In this document: positions 31,800 through 41,835 of the stretch, piece by piece
Layout of the letters: every line of letters begins with the position of its first letter
How positions within the stretch are numbered: the stretch's first letter is position 1
NCBI GenBank assembly: GCA_947184155.2
Contig: CAMXCT020001819.1
Location: 1 to 64,000 of the forward strand
Length of the DNA stretch: 64,000 bases
DNA from: Cladocopium goreaui
Taxonomy: Eukaryota > Sar > Dinophyceae > Suessiales > Symbiodiniaceae
Direction: 5' to 3'
Translations under genes and position numbers: made by a program
Notes under the pieces: model-generated
The model's input: the letters and a program-made list of their open reading frames with translations, nothing else
Databases searched by the model: none
What the model was told of the DNA's origin: nothing

Positions 31800-32999
31800 A
31801 CGTTGCGTTCACGGTCGCAACCGTCCGCAACCGTTCGCAACCGTTCGCGTGAGGACCGTATGGCCGTGCCTGTGGTAAGTTCTGCAGAGGTGGTCATTTT
31901 TGGAGGTTTCAGACGTCTCGTTGTTTCGTTTCGCGTGGCAGGCGTGGCACTTCGTGACATTCAGACGTCTTTTGTAACGTGTCGAAAGTCGTTTTGTGTG
32001 GCAGGCGCAATACTTTTGCGACATTTTCAGAAGATGTGTTGCATTTTTCGTGGCAGGCGCAGCACTTTGGACGTGTCCATCGTCATTTTTCGTGGCAGGC
32101 GCAGCACTTTGGACGTGTCGTGTTGGGCGTTTTTTGCAAATCGCATTGGCAGGGCTGCGTCAAGTGGCGACAAGGTGCAAATTCCGTGGCAGGCGTTGCA
32201 TTTTGTGCGATGTGCTGAAAATTGACGGAAGCCTCGCACGAAACATCGATTTTGAGGTAGCAAATTTAGAGGTTCCTAAGAAAACTCGTAGGAAAACGTC
32301 CATTTTGAAGCTACAAAGTGTGAAAATTGGCGGATGTCTCGCACGAAATGCTCGTTTTAGTGCTCCCACGCGTCTCGTCTCGTGTCTCTGGTTTTCTGGT
32401 GGCGTCGCCGTGTCTATGGGGGAAGCTGCAAAACATGTCTTTTCGGCATGTTTCAAACTGTGAAAATTGGAGGAAGTCTCGTACGAAATGCTGGTTTTTC
32501 TGAATCCACGTGTCTTGTCTCGAGTCGCTGGTTTTCCTGTGGCGTCGCCGTGTCTTTGGGGGAAGCTGCAAAACTTATCCTTTTCGAAGGTTTCCAAGCA
32601 GGTTGTCATGTCGTTTTGCGTTGCAGGCGTGGCACTTTGTGACATTCCAACCTGTTTGATAACGTGTCGAAAAAATCAAAATTGGAGAAAGTCTCGCACG
32701 AAATGCTCGTTTTTCTGAATCCACGTGTCTTGTCTCGAGTCGCTGGTTTTTTCCTGTGGCGTCGCCGTGTCTATAGGGCAAGCTGCAAAACTTATCCTTT
32801 TCGAAGGTTTCCAAGCAGGTTGTCATGTCGTTTTGCGTGGCAGGCGTGGCACTTTGTGACATTCCAACCTGTTTGACACGTGTCGAAAAAATCAAAATTG
32901 GAGAAAGTCTCGCACGAAATGCTCGTTTTTTTGCACCCACGTGTCTCGTCTCGAGTCTCTAGTTTTCCTGTGGAGTTGCCGTGTCTATGGGGGAAGCTG
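31800..32999. repeat. ~210-bp tandem repeats and decayed relatives
   Basis: The word AAATTGG-GAAAGTCTCGCACG recurs near 32325, 32462, 32680 and 32893; the last two intervals are about 210 bp. Each full unit carries TCGTCTCGAGTCGCTGG-like, GTCGCCGTGTCTATGGGGGA and GGCAGGCGTGGCACTTTGTG words. 31800-32220 holds shorter GGCAGGCGCAGCACTTTGG repeats. Frames open on both strands are repeat translation. Confidence 0.85.
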
Positions 33000-34196
33000 C
33001 GCACTCCACACTCTACCCTTTACACTCCACAATTTACACTTTAGACTCCACACTCTACACTTTACACTCCACACTTTACACTTTGCACTTTACACTTCCT
33101 CACTCCTCACCTGAGACTTTACACTCCACACTCCACACTTTACACTACACTCTACACTTTTGACTCCTCACTCCTCACTCTACACTTTACACTCCACACT
33201 CCACACTCTACACTTTACACTCCACACTCCACACTTTACACTACACACTCCTTACTTTACACTCCACACTTCACACTCCACACTTTCCACTCCACACTTT
33301 ACACTCCACACTTTACACTCCACACTCCACACTCCACACTTTACACTCCTCACTCCACACTTTACACTCCACACTCCACACTTTACACTCCTCACTTCCA
33401 CACTCCACACTTTACACTCCTCACTCCACACTCTACACTTTACACTCTACACTCCACACTTTACATTTTACACTCCACACTCCACACTCTACACACCACA
33501 GTCTACACTTTCCACTCCACATTTCACACTCCACACTCTACACTTTACACTCCACACTCCACACTTTACACTTTACACTCCTCACTCCACACTCTACACT
33601 CCACACTCCCCACTTTACACTCCACACTCCACACTCTACACACCACACCCTACACTTTCCACTCCAGACTCCGCACTCTACACTTTACGCTCCCCACTCC
33701 ACACTCCACACTTTACACTCCACACTTTACACTCCTCACTCCACACTCCACACTTTACACTCCACACTCCACACTTTACACTCCTCACTCCACACTTTAA
33801 ACTCCTCACTCCACACTCCACACTCTACACTTTACACTCTACACTCCACACTTTACATTTTACACTCCACACTCCACACTCTACACACCACACTCTACAC
33901 TTTCCACTCCACACTCCACACGCTACACTCTACACTCCACACTCTACACTTTACACTCTACACTTCACACTCTACAATTTACAAACTCCACACTCCTCAC
34001 TCCACACTTTGCACTCGTCCATACTCCTCACTCCACACTTTACACTCCTCACTTTACACTCCACACTCCACACTTTGCACTTTACACCCCGCATTCTACA
34101 CTTTACACACTCTACACTCCCCACTCCACACTCTACACTCCACACTCTACACTTTACACTCCATACTCCACACTCTACACTTTCCACTCCACACTG
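33000..34196. repeat. 7-bp satellite (ACACTCC/ACACTTT/ACACTCT)
   Basis: About 170 tandem heptamers. The array begins inside a ~210-bp unit, directly after GTCTATGGGGGAAGCTGC. A 359-codon plus-strand frame (33160-34239) is a by-product of a 21-bp = 7-codon period. Confidence 0.95.
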
Positions 34197-34446
34197 CAGA
34201 CTGGTAACAAAGGAAACATGTACAAGACTGTTCAAATAAACTATTGCGGAAAGGTATTGTGCGTGACTGCATAACCATGTGTTTTGACATCTGTACCATT
34301 AACATACGTGTGAGCATTCGGGTTCGTGGGCTTCATCTTGTTTTAATTGTAAACCATCCAGCTATTAGGGTACCCCCATTTCAAGGACCCCCCTCCATAT
34401 CTCATCATCTTGCCATGTTTGTTTCTGTTTATTCTCATTGCATGGA

Positions 34447-34552
34447 TACCCTCTGGTAAACTAACATAACTATAGAAAATCACCATTTTCAATGAGTAAA
34501 TCAACTATATACATGGTCATTTTCAATAGCTACGTTAAATTACCAGAGGGTA
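34447..34552. repeat. F1 hairpin element
   Basis: TACCCTCTGGTAAACTAACA to GTTAAATTACCAGAGGGTA; intact ends. Confidence 0.87.
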
Positions 34553-34736
34553 ATAACTCAGCTATTTCCTTGGTGAGGGATCCTCTATGTTCAGGCCTCG
34601 CCTCTATATCTACATGTTCGCTAGACATCTAACAAACCAGTGGCCGAACTCACTGAGCTCGTGCTAATGGGGAGAATCATTTCCCGTTGGTGATATATGT
34701 GATGAACTTCAGCTGGAGATATAACCATTAATGCGA

Positions 34737-34826
34737 ACCATGGTGCTGGTATATTTACCCACAGAACTGGGTGATTTTGGACAAGGGCAAATGTTGGGAT
34801 TCATATTCCAGCACCATGTGTTGCAT
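34737..34826. repeat. F5-like hairpin element
   Basis: AACCATGGTGCTGGTATATT to CATATTCCAGCACCATG; arms complementary. Confidence 0.7.
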
Positions 34827-34839
34827 ATGGGATAGGCAG

Positions 34840-35080
34840 TTACTGTAACTACCTTTGGCGGGTTTTGTGGAGCCAACATAGAAACCCGCACGGTAGTCTC
34901 CCAGATGGAACCAGCCTGGTACCTCCGGTAGTCTCCCAGAATCTCACAAGGCTTGAAGGGATGTTCAATCGCCATAAAACCCTGAGAGTTGGGGTCCAGT
35001 TGGGACCTCTCAGGGTTCATGAGCTTAGCGAGTTGAAGCGGGGGCAGTAAGGACCACAAGGACGCGGCTTTGGCTGACAT
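34840..35080 (-). CDS. Candidate minus-strand exon with start codon
   Basis: ATG at 35080 opens MSAKAASLWSLLPPLQLAKL, continues MNPERSQLDPNSQGFMAIEH and DYRRYQAGSIWETTVRVSML, and stays open to 34709, where it enters an F5-like repeat. The first 20 residues could be a signal or transit peptide. Coding-like composition; no family recognised. The 3' boundary is a guess placed before the repeat. Confidence 0.38.
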
Positions 35081-35171
35081 TTGGGTGCCACCAAGTTAGG
35101 TTTTTGCCAGGATCAAGAATGGATTGTAAGCCTTCAAAAGTTAGATTTATTACATTTTATTACCTCAAGAA

Positions 35172-35290
35172 TCTGGGTAAATTATAACGACCTCACTGCG
35201 ACCTCAACCTCACTGGAATCATGGTTAATAAGGGAAATCATCCGCAAATGGTTCTAGTTCAGGTTTGTGAAATATTATAAATTACCCAGA
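35172..35290. repeat. F4 hairpin element
   Basis: CTGGGTAAATTATAACGACC to TTATAAATTACCCAG; core CACTGCGACCTCAACCTCAC. Confidence 0.8.
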
Positions 35291-35673
35291 AAAATGGTTT
35301 AGCCCGTTGAATGTGGGCTTATTTCAAGGTTTCCGTTGGGGTCTACTGGAAATTCGTTGGCCAATAGAGCTTGGCGCAGGCCCCCTGAATATTATCGCTT
35401 TCCACCATTAACACATTGGTGATTTGGGGTATATCACATTTTTGTACCCGTTTCCAAAATTTGGTGGTTTAACAGCTATTTTTCTTGCTTAAATTCTCTT
35501 TGCTCACCATGGTTTTGATAGTTGAACCATGATGTTTCACCATTTTTCATGGTAAAAGAACTGTTGAACCATGATTTTTCACCATGTTTCACAATTTTTA
35601 ACAATTGTTCATTGTAAAATCGCTCAACAAATCCCTGTTTCGGCCCCTTTTTCTTGTGACATTCTCGACCTAG

Positions 35674-35721
35674 GTCTTTGGCCTCCTGTCCAAAGATCCG
35701 GCGGAGCGGCCTTCCTTGAAG
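35674..35721 (+). CDS. NEK-like protein kinase, exon with KDPAERPS motif
   Basis: Acceptor ATTCTCGACCTAG; peptide VFGLLSKDPAERPSLK; GC donor (GCTAGC) after AAG, or read-through to a later donor. LL.KDP..RPS is kinase subdomain XI, with the invariant Arg that pairs with the APE Glu. Entry phase 0 matches the exit of the exon at 26263, giving a continuous C-lobe from three exons spread over 11.5 kb. Confidence 0.75.
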
Positions 35722-35954
35722 GCTAGCCTACAAGATGGGGCAGTTCACCCCTGTATATCTATAGGGTATTAGGGTTATTATTATGGTAGTTAAGGTTTAC
35801 ATAAGTATTTAAAAAAATGATGGTAGCTATATTACTGATACAAACCATGTTTTGTTTTCGTAGATGTGAATAACTATGGTTTATAGCATATGATAATATG
35901 GTCTGATATGAATAACTATGGTTTATAGCATATGATAATATGGTCTGTAATAAT

Positions 35955-36033
35955 AGGTGGTGGTGGTGGTGGTGGTGCTGCTGCTGGTGGTGGTGGTGGT
36001 GCTGGTGCTGGTGCTGGTGGTGGTGGTGGTGAG
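35955..36033. repeat. GGT/GCT trinucleotide microsatellite
   Basis: Long GGT runs with GCT interruptions. The frame after it (EAEAAPRVFDLAVPELKGKG, to TGA near 36110) is open and could be coding, but overlaps the next exon candidate in another frame. Confidence 0.85.
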
Positions 36034-36105
36034 GCTGAAGCTGCACCCCGAGTCTTTGACCTGGCGGTGCCTGAGTTGAAGGGCAAGGGCACGCTGAGGC
36101 AGCAG

Positions 36106-36232
36106 TTGTGAGACCTGTGGAAAGTCCTCCAGGGAACTTCGCTCCAACCTGCAGAGGTGGCAGTGGGAAAGCGGTTGTGATGACAGCCACACAGACCTAA
36201 ACTGTGAAGATCAACCCTGTGACACAGAGCAG
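36106..36232 (+). CDS. Candidate Cys-rich exon
   Basis: The acceptor GAGGCAGCAG and a canonical donor GTATGC enclose CETCGKSSRELRSNLQRWQW, then ESGCDDSHTDLNCEDQPCDT. Six cysteines in about 40 residues suggest a disulfide or metal module. It lies 0.4 kb downstream of the last kinase-domain exon and 0.2 kb before the retrotransposon, so it may be the C-terminal extension of that gene. Family not recognised. Confidence 0.45.
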
Positions 36233-36354
36233 GTATGCAATGCGCCCTCCCAACTCTGGGAACAAGAACTCTGTGAACAACCTTCCCAAGAGGGTCAAAC
36301 TATGGTTATATTACGGTTTATGTTTGTTGGTTGAAATGCCGCCATGAACTAGCT

Positions 36355-36363
36355 CTCTCTCTC

Positions 36364-36394
<31 letters not shown>

Positions 36395-36408
36395 ATATAT
36401 ATACATAC

Positions 36409-36442
<34 letters not shown>

Positions 36443-36450
36443 ATATATAT
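36355..36450. repeat. TA/CATA microsatellite, insertion site
   Basis: CTATATATATATATATACAT and further TA runs end at the retrotransposon LTR. The matching TA-rich flank resumes at 45205. Confidence 0.9.
36446..36450. repeat. Putative target-site duplication (left)
   Basis: TATAT, equal to 45205-45209. Five bp is the size usual for copia integrases, but the TA-rich context makes it non-diagnostic. Confidence 0.5.
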
Positions 36451-36801
36451 TGTGAATGGTGTGTGACCACACACACACTGGTAACTCGCCCTTTGGGTCC
36501 CCGACCTCACAAAGAATTGGATCAACCCTGTTGATCAAGATCAGATGAAATACCAAATTGCCAAATGATGTCTGTTCCCAACAGAGATAAATAATGAACC
36601 CTGTTCAGTTGGTGACCCTGTCAGCCAGTAAGAATCCGCAGCCGCCGATGTTTCACCACGAAGCCATGCGTCGTCCAACGACGTCCCTACCTCGCCCTCA
36701 CCATGACTTGACAGGTCACATTACAGGCAAGGCATGAAGTTCATATGCAAGACCAAGACATACTGGCAGCTCACATCAAGGATAGCTATGGAAATTTCAC
36801 A
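36451..36801 (-). repeat. 3' LTR (351 bp)
   Basis: On the plus strand it begins TGTGAATGGTGTGTGACCAC and ends GGAAATTTCACA, so the ends are inverted TGTGAA/TTCACA. It differs from the other LTR by one extra CA in the CACACACA run and one substitution (CAGCCAG against CAACCAG). Confidence 0.95.
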
Positions 36802-36816
36802 CTCCCAAAACTCTTT
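36802..36816 (-). other. Polypurine tract
   Basis: On the minus strand AAAGAGTTTTGGGAG abuts the 3' LTR, the expected primer site for plus-strand DNA synthesis. It overlaps the pol stop codon (36815-36817). Confidence 0.75.
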
Positions 36817-38254
36817 ATTGATGTGAGAGGATTGACTTTTGTTGCTGTAACCAAGAAATCGCTTGTTTCCGGTGAGCATTTGTTTGAAGACTGGCCTGTT
36901 CATCAAACAGTTGGAAACTTCCGGATGCTAGGGCTACTCGGAGAATCGCTGGATCCATTGGTTTTGTCAAGGGATCCGCCAACTGCAGAGACGTTGGGAT
37001 CCACCTGAAATGGCAGTTCTCGTGACATAGTTCTCTTATCAGCAGCACTTCAAGGGTGGTTCGATATTCTTCGCATGATGGAATTGCAGTACGAGTGACT
37101 AGGTCGTAAAGGGACTTGCAATCAGTTACAATGATAGCTTTTTGAAGACCTGCCAAAGATTTGGAAGGTGTTCTCCAGTCAAAGTTTTTGATAACAAGGG
37201 AACCCCAAAGAAGTCTCATCCAGCTTAGTTTATCTACCCCTCGTGACATAGAGAAGGCCTCTGCTGATAACGTGGATCGAACGACACGTGCAATCTTTTT
37301 CGAAGACCAAGTTAGGGGGCTTATTGGGGCTTGAAGGTTATCTTGAAGTTTCGGGGTCGTGGCAAATACAATGGTTCCTTGAAATGAAGACAATTGTTTT
37401 TGGCTGGCGAATGACGCATCTCCAAAGACTACGTGAGTAACCTGAGGCACGGAAATGGACCGGAAACAAATTCTTGTGTCACTAGTTTCTTGGGCTTCCC
37501 GAAGCAACTTGTTGGCTGTCATCAGTGTCTGAATTGTTGGTTGTGAGATTTGAACTTGAATCTCACCAAGCTTGGATGCCAGGTCTGGTCTCGTGTGGGT
37601 CACTGCATATTGGATACTGCCGATCAAGCCACGTAATGCTGACTTTTCAGCTTCGTTGGCCGGCTGTTCAGGACAGTTTCTGCGGTGTTTGCCAATTTCG
37701 ATGGACACAATACCATGGACATAGTCTTGCTGAGAAGCTACTATGCTATGATCAGGTAATTGTTCCAACTGGATGCCTGTGAAAACGAATTTCCTTTGTT
37801 TGAACGATCCAAATGGCAGCCTTTGTTTCAGGGATTCAAGTTTTTGATGAAAGATGTGGTCACCACCACAGATCCCGTCATCAACGTGTGTACCCAAAAC
37901 ACCATGTAGTATACGTTCACCGTCTTTCCATGATTCCAAGTAGTGTATACAGGGCTCTAAGGGATGTGGTTTAAAACCCAACCGTTGCAATTGTGAAGAC
38001 AGTTCACGATAAAACAGCAATGGTGCATCCACTCTGCCGTATGCGTTTCCTATCAACGCACATACCTGATTGTCCTCCAGTCGAAGCTTTTGACGCAGCT
38101 CTCGGGGAGGTTCCATGGCTAAGGGATTTGCATCATCAGCACGCCCCCTCAAGAAGGCAGTACGGATGTCGAAAGAAGACAAAAGCCATTGACATGATGC
38201 TATCACCTGTAAAATGGTATGCCCTCTCTGGTCAGTGTCGGTGCGTCTCTGCAA
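36815..38254 (-). CDS. Copia reverse transcriptase and RNase H (C-terminal pol)
   Basis: A 479-codon frame. RT: SFDIRTAFLRG with catalytic Asp29, and THVDDGICGG (D125, D126; His replaces the usual Tyr of YVDD). RNase H: VVFGDASFAS (D279), STLSAEAFSMSRG (E332), IIVTDCKSLYD (D378) and WIPTSLQLADPLTKP (D427). All metal ligands are present. The first RT helix and RWV.TWKP strand lie in the preceding frame, which ends at 38232, so a one-base shift near 38235-38255 splits the RT. The frame starts in the fingers and has no genuine initiator. Confidence 0.9.
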   Translation of the reverse strand: MQRRTDTDQRGHTILQVIASCQWLLSSFDIRTAFLRGRADDANPLAMEPPRELRQKLRLEDNQVCALIGNAYGRVDAPLLFYRELSSQLQRLGFKPHPLEPCIHYLESWKDGERILHGVLGTHVDDGICGGDHIFHQKLESLKQRLPFGSFKQRKFVFTGIQLEQLPDHSIVASQQDYVHGIVSIEIGKHRRNCPEQPANEAEKSALRGLIGSIQYAVTHTRPDLASKLGEIQVQISQPTIQTLMTANKLLREAQETSDTRICFRSISVPQVTHVVFGDASFASQKQLSSFQGTIVFATTPKLQDNLQAPISPLTWSSKKIARVVRSTLSAEAFSMSRGVDKLSWMRLLWGSLVIKNFDWRTPSKSLAGLQKAIIVTDCKSLYDLVTRTAIPSCEEYRTTLEVLLIRELCHENCHFRWIPTSLQLADPLTKPMDPAILRVALASGSFQLFDEQASLQTNAHRKQAISWLQQQKSILSHQ

Positions 38255-41204
38255 CTTCTGTTAATCTAGGATCCATGTAACCTAAAACCACAAGTCGGGC
38301 TTTGGCTTTACGACTGTTAACCTGACCATCAGCACCTTCAATTGGTTTCCAAGTGAGTACCCATCTCGATCGCAAAATCTGTTCAGGGTTGAGGGACTTT
38401 CTCAAGATAGGTTTCAGGGCACCTGTCTGAAGCCATGTCAATTCGGCGTCTTTGGCAATGTCAAACAATCTACGATCCGCCGGTGTTAGGTCCTTCAATT
38501 GAACCTCAGCTCGTGCTCGTTTTCCGGCACTGGCTACACATGCAAGATCTTCAGGTTGGTTGGATTGCGACCATTTCAAAATATCCTGGCGAGTCATTGG
38601 TACTTCCAACATAAAACATTGTTCTTCCTCGTGGTCAAGTGGTTCATCTATGTATGGAAGGCCATCTTCAGCTAGACATACCTCAGCATCTGTCTCACCT
38701 GATTGAAAGGTCATCCAGTCGTACACTGGTTCTGGATGTATCTGTCCCAGAACCTCCTGGCATGTGAGAATGGGTTCACTGCAAAGGCCATCACTGTCAT
38801 CTTCGAGATCCAGCGCAGGAGGATGTGAACCCGATGGGTTAGCCTCTGGATTCTGTTCAGGATTTTCTTGAACATGACTTTCGGCTGGTGTTTCGGCTTC
38901 AGAAGTGATCTGTCTGGAAAATGATTGGTTTTCAGGAAAATTTTCACTTTCAGGTTGTCCTTGAGATTGCTGGCTGTGTGGAGTCGGAATTATTCCGGGT
39001 GCAACACTGGGTGAATATCCTGGACTCTCAGGTTCCCCTGGGTTCTCTATCGTCCTGTCTGGAGGCCTGAAAAGATCCTGCTGTTGCTGGATCATGGGAC
39101 CAAGGGGATCCCCACTGCTTTGCCATTCGCGAATGGACGCTGGACGCAGACTTTCGGGAGCACATCGCAGCACTCTATGGGCATGAGCTACCCATATCGT
39201 TGATGAATTTTCTTGGCTGATGATTTTGGCTGGTCCATGCCAGCGCCCTCCTTCACGTCTGTTTGCCTTGGTTTGATGTCTCCAGTACATGACCTGTTGA
39301 CCTTCATGATATGGACCTCGAACTGGGCATGAACGACGAAGTAAGGCTCTTCGAATGGCTTGACTGTTGTCTACACCTACAAATGTCTTACGAGCAAGTG
39401 ATCGAATGTCAAGTGACTGTCTAAAACGTTCTGAATCCAAGTCATGTCCCAAGGCTAAGCTGTGTGCTCCCGATTCTTCATCCGACGTCAGGGATGCTGG
39501 GAGTTTGGTAGCCTTTCCAAGCACTATTTGTTCGGGTGAGTATCCACGGTGTTTGCACATGGAATTCTTGGCTTGAAAGCATGCTCTCAACACGATGTCA
39601 AACTCTTGAGTGCTTTGGATGCATTTTTCTTGATCAAAACGTGTTAACATCTCTTTGATTAAAGCTCCATGACGTTCCACTCGACCCTTTTGCCATGCTT
39701 CCGTGGACAGTTTGGGAATGATGTTGTTGCTCTGCAAAAATGCGAGCCATTCATCCGAACAAAACTCTCCGGCGGGATCGGAGTAGACATTTGAGGGACT
39801 TCCGGCCCATGCAAACCACATATCGGAGAAGGCAGGCAACACATGTTCCAGATTTCTGTTATCTAATCGTCTGCCAATATGGAAAAGTGAAGATTCATCA
39901 ATGCAATGAAACACCATTACCTGAAACCCGCCTTGTCCTGACCAGAAAAATCCATCAATACCCACGGTGTCGTTGAATTCCCGGGGTTCGTGAAGTTGAG
40001 CTGGGCGCTGATGTCGAAACGAACTTGATTCCACACAAGCGTCACATACAAACTCTCGAGCAGCATCAACAATCTTGGGATCTGCACCTTGTAAACGAAG
40101 GTGTTGGGATAACTTTTCTGGATCTGGGTGTCCAAGATTCTTATGGAGTTTGATGAGTTCATTCTTCTCAGTTTCGTTCAAAAGTCGGAATTTTGGTCCA
40201 TGCAACGCTATAGGTGGAGGTGCCCAGCCTTCACAAACTGCATTCGGTGTTCTTTGTGTCACCGACAGGGGCAACTGGTCAGCCGATCGAACTCGAACAG
40301 CTGAAACATTGGGATCTTCAGGAACAGGCTTTTCGTCATCCCGATTAGGATGGCTGACATGCAAATGCTTTTCAGGCACTTCGGAAATTGCAGGCTCAGA
40401 CACTTTTTCTGTTCCAAATACTGTGATGGTCATCTTGCTGGGAATGCAGTTTCGAATGCGTCGTGCACGAGTCATGTTGTGCCAATTTTCTGGTCCTAAA
40501 TCATGGATTTGGTTGGTGTGACGATGCAAACAAACTGTGTATCGAATGGGGCATCCATGTGAGGCAGGTGCATGAATTGGAACTTGAAAACGTTCCGTGC
40601 CACGGCAAATATAAATGCTTTCAACCTGAATCTGGGGCACGAGCTGACATACCTGAGAAAAGATCTCTGAGTCTGCATCACATCGCATGTTGCCTACTCG
40701 GGGAGCAGCACTTTGTGCCAACTGCATTACAAGTTGCCAGGGCTGAGATTCACCGGCAGGTGATTGCACTCCGGTTTGCTCGGGAACTGCACTTGCCTCA
40801 GACCCTACGATGGCTGTGTCTGGAGGATGACGATTTGACCCGCTGGCATCATCAGAGGTAGGTGGTGTTTCTAAATCCAAAGGCTCATTTGGCTTGCGAC
40901 GTTTGTGTGGATTGGCAAGAAACTTGAATCTCTTGGCGGGCGGTTCATTCTCATCGTCCAGATCTATGGCCAGCGCTTCGGAAGGCAGGCACATCGTGTG
41001 GGTTCTGTGACACAGGAACTTAGCTATGGCCTTGGCGAAACCTTGGCAGTACGTGGCACAAAAGTGAGTCAACTTCGTACTCACACCATTCAGGCTTATC
41101 GAGCCTTCGATGCGCTGATGAGTGTGTCCACGAGGGCACTTGTGATCATGCAACAACTCATGAAACTGTTGGGAGGTGGTTATGACCATACTACCCTTCT
41201 TCAA
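38232..41204 (-). CDS. Copia integrase with flanking linkers and RT start
   Basis: 990 codons. Residues 1-75 finish the methyltransferase-like domain (HELLHDHKCPRGHTHQRIEG). Integrase runs from about residue 340 to 560: zinc finger H354, H359, C387, C390 and a DDE core D417 (TVGIDGFFW), D476 (VYSDPAGEF), E510 (KGRVERHGALIKEML), with 33 rather than 35 residues between D2 and E. A basic/aromatic patch (VMYWRHQTKANRREGGRWHG, 638-657) follows, as in copia integrase C-termini. 700-860 is acidic and Pro/Gln-rich. 900-986 begins RT (ILRSRWVLTWKP). The upstream frame is identical but separated by TGA at 41226-41228. Confidence 0.92.
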   Translation of the reverse strand: MKKGSMVITTSQQFHELLHDHKCPRGHTHQRIEGSISLNGVSTKLTHFCATYCQGFAKAIAKFLCHRTHTMCLPSEALAIDLDDENEPPAKRFKFLANPHKRRKPNEPLDLETPPTSDDASGSNRHPPDTAIVGSEASAVPEQTGVQSPAGESQPWQLVMQLAQSAAPRVGNMRCDADSEIFSQVCQLVPQIQVESIYICRGTERFQVPIHAPASHGCPIRYTVCLHRHTNQIHDLGPENWHNMTRARRIRNCIPSKMTITVFGTEKVSEPAISEVPEKHLHVSHPNRDDEKPVPEDPNVSAVRVRSADQLPLSVTQRTPNAVCEGWAPPPIALHGPKFRLLNETEKNELIKLHKNLGHPDPEKLSQHLRLQGADPKIVDAAREFVCDACVESSSFRHQRPAQLHEPREFNDTVGIDGFFWSGQGGFQVMVFHCIDESSLFHIGRRLDNRNLEHVLPAFSDMWFAWAGSPSNVYSDPAGEFCSDEWLAFLQSNNIIPKLSTEAWQKGRVERHGALIKEMLTRFDQEKCIQSTQEFDIVLRACFQAKNSMCKHRGYSPEQIVLGKATKLPASLTSDEESGAHSLALGHDLDSERFRQSLDIRSLARKTFVGVDNSQAIRRALLRRSCPVRGPYHEGQQVMYWRHQTKANRREGGRWHGPAKIISQENSSTIWVAHAHRVLRCAPESLRPASIREWQSSGDPLGPMIQQQQDLFRPPDRTIENPGEPESPGYSPSVAPGIIPTPHSQQSQGQPESENFPENQSFSRQITSEAETPAESHVQENPEQNPEANPSGSHPPALDLEDDSDGLCSEPILTCQEVLGQIHPEPVYDWMTFQSGETDAEVCLAEDGLPYIDEPLDHEEEQCFMLEVPMTRQDILKWSQSNQPEDLACVASAGKRARAEVQLKDLTPADRRLFDIAKDAELTWLQTGALKPILRKSLNPEQILRSRWVLTWKPIEGADGQVNSRKAKARLVVLGYMDPRLTEVAETHRH

Positions 41205-41225
41205 GTATTTCTGGGTTCCAGGAAT

Positions 41226-41423
41226 TCAAAGGCCAAAGCTGCACATGCCAAATGACGCTAGCATCACATGTTTGAGAATGGGAATCATGACATCTTGCTT
41301 GATCAAACTGGATCCTTGAGGCTGTTCCAAGTGAAAATGTCGTTGACGTTTGATTTGATATTGACAAAGTTTGACACAAAGTTGTAAGTGAGGAAGCTGC
41401 TCTCGTTGTTGAAATATTATCAA
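41226..41423 (-). CDS. Methyltransferase-like domain, second segment
   Basis: 65 codons in the same frame as the integrase ORF, ended by TGA 41226-41228. Contains QRHFHLEQPQGSSLIKQ and ASFGMCSFGL. HLEQP sits where C5 methyltransferases have the conserved Glu motif (ENV, motif VI). The first part of the domain is in another frame, so an indel near 41415-41425 separates them. Confidence 0.7.
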   Translation of the reverse strand: MIIFQQREQLPHLQLCVKLCQYQIKRQRHFHLEQPQGSSLIKQDVMIPILKHVMLASFGMCSFGL

Positions 41424-41835
41424 ACATTGACATGCTCTTTTGTTGGCTCAGGTGATTCCATCCACTCCATGGGCCACATTCAGGAGCTACCCAGATATGT
41501 TCTGGCTGTGTTCTTTCGATCAAGGACCATAATTTGGCTCTTCCGGCAATGGTGGACAAATCACCGTCCTCTCGGGAGAAACGCACGCTCGGCAAACCAA
41601 GCTGTTTCACTGCATCAGTCAGAGGGCTGTGGCGTCCAGCATACACTTCCAAAAGAAAAATACGGTCTTTGGGAAAATCAAGCTTGGGATTGACATCACA
41701 CATATGTTGATCAAAAACTTCTTCGGCTTTGTGGACCTGTTGCAACAGTTCTTGTTGAGAGAGATTCCAGGAACATTCATTGGACATATCATTCCGGGTT
41801 TGCTGGATCTGTTGATGAAACTCAGGGTTCATCAC
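41420..41835 (-). CDS. Methyltransferase-like domain, first segment
   Basis: Residues 440-580 of the protease frame. FLLEVYAGRHSPLTDAVKQL resembles motif I (D/E-L-F-A-G..G) of cytosine-C5 methyltransferases and HIWVAPECGPWSGWNHLS resembles motif IV (PPCQ.FS), with a candidate nucleophilic Cys at 41478. Domains of this kind are known in dinoflagellate copia polyproteins, and cytosine methyltransferases captured by Symbiodinium retrotransposons have been published. Whether this diverged version binds SAM or is active cannot be told from sequence reading. Confidence 0.65.

Noticed and set aside
33160..34239. 359-codon plus-strand frame of HTLHFTLHTPHF type
   Set aside because: Translation of the 7-bp satellite; period 21 bp gives 7-residue repeats with no independent support.
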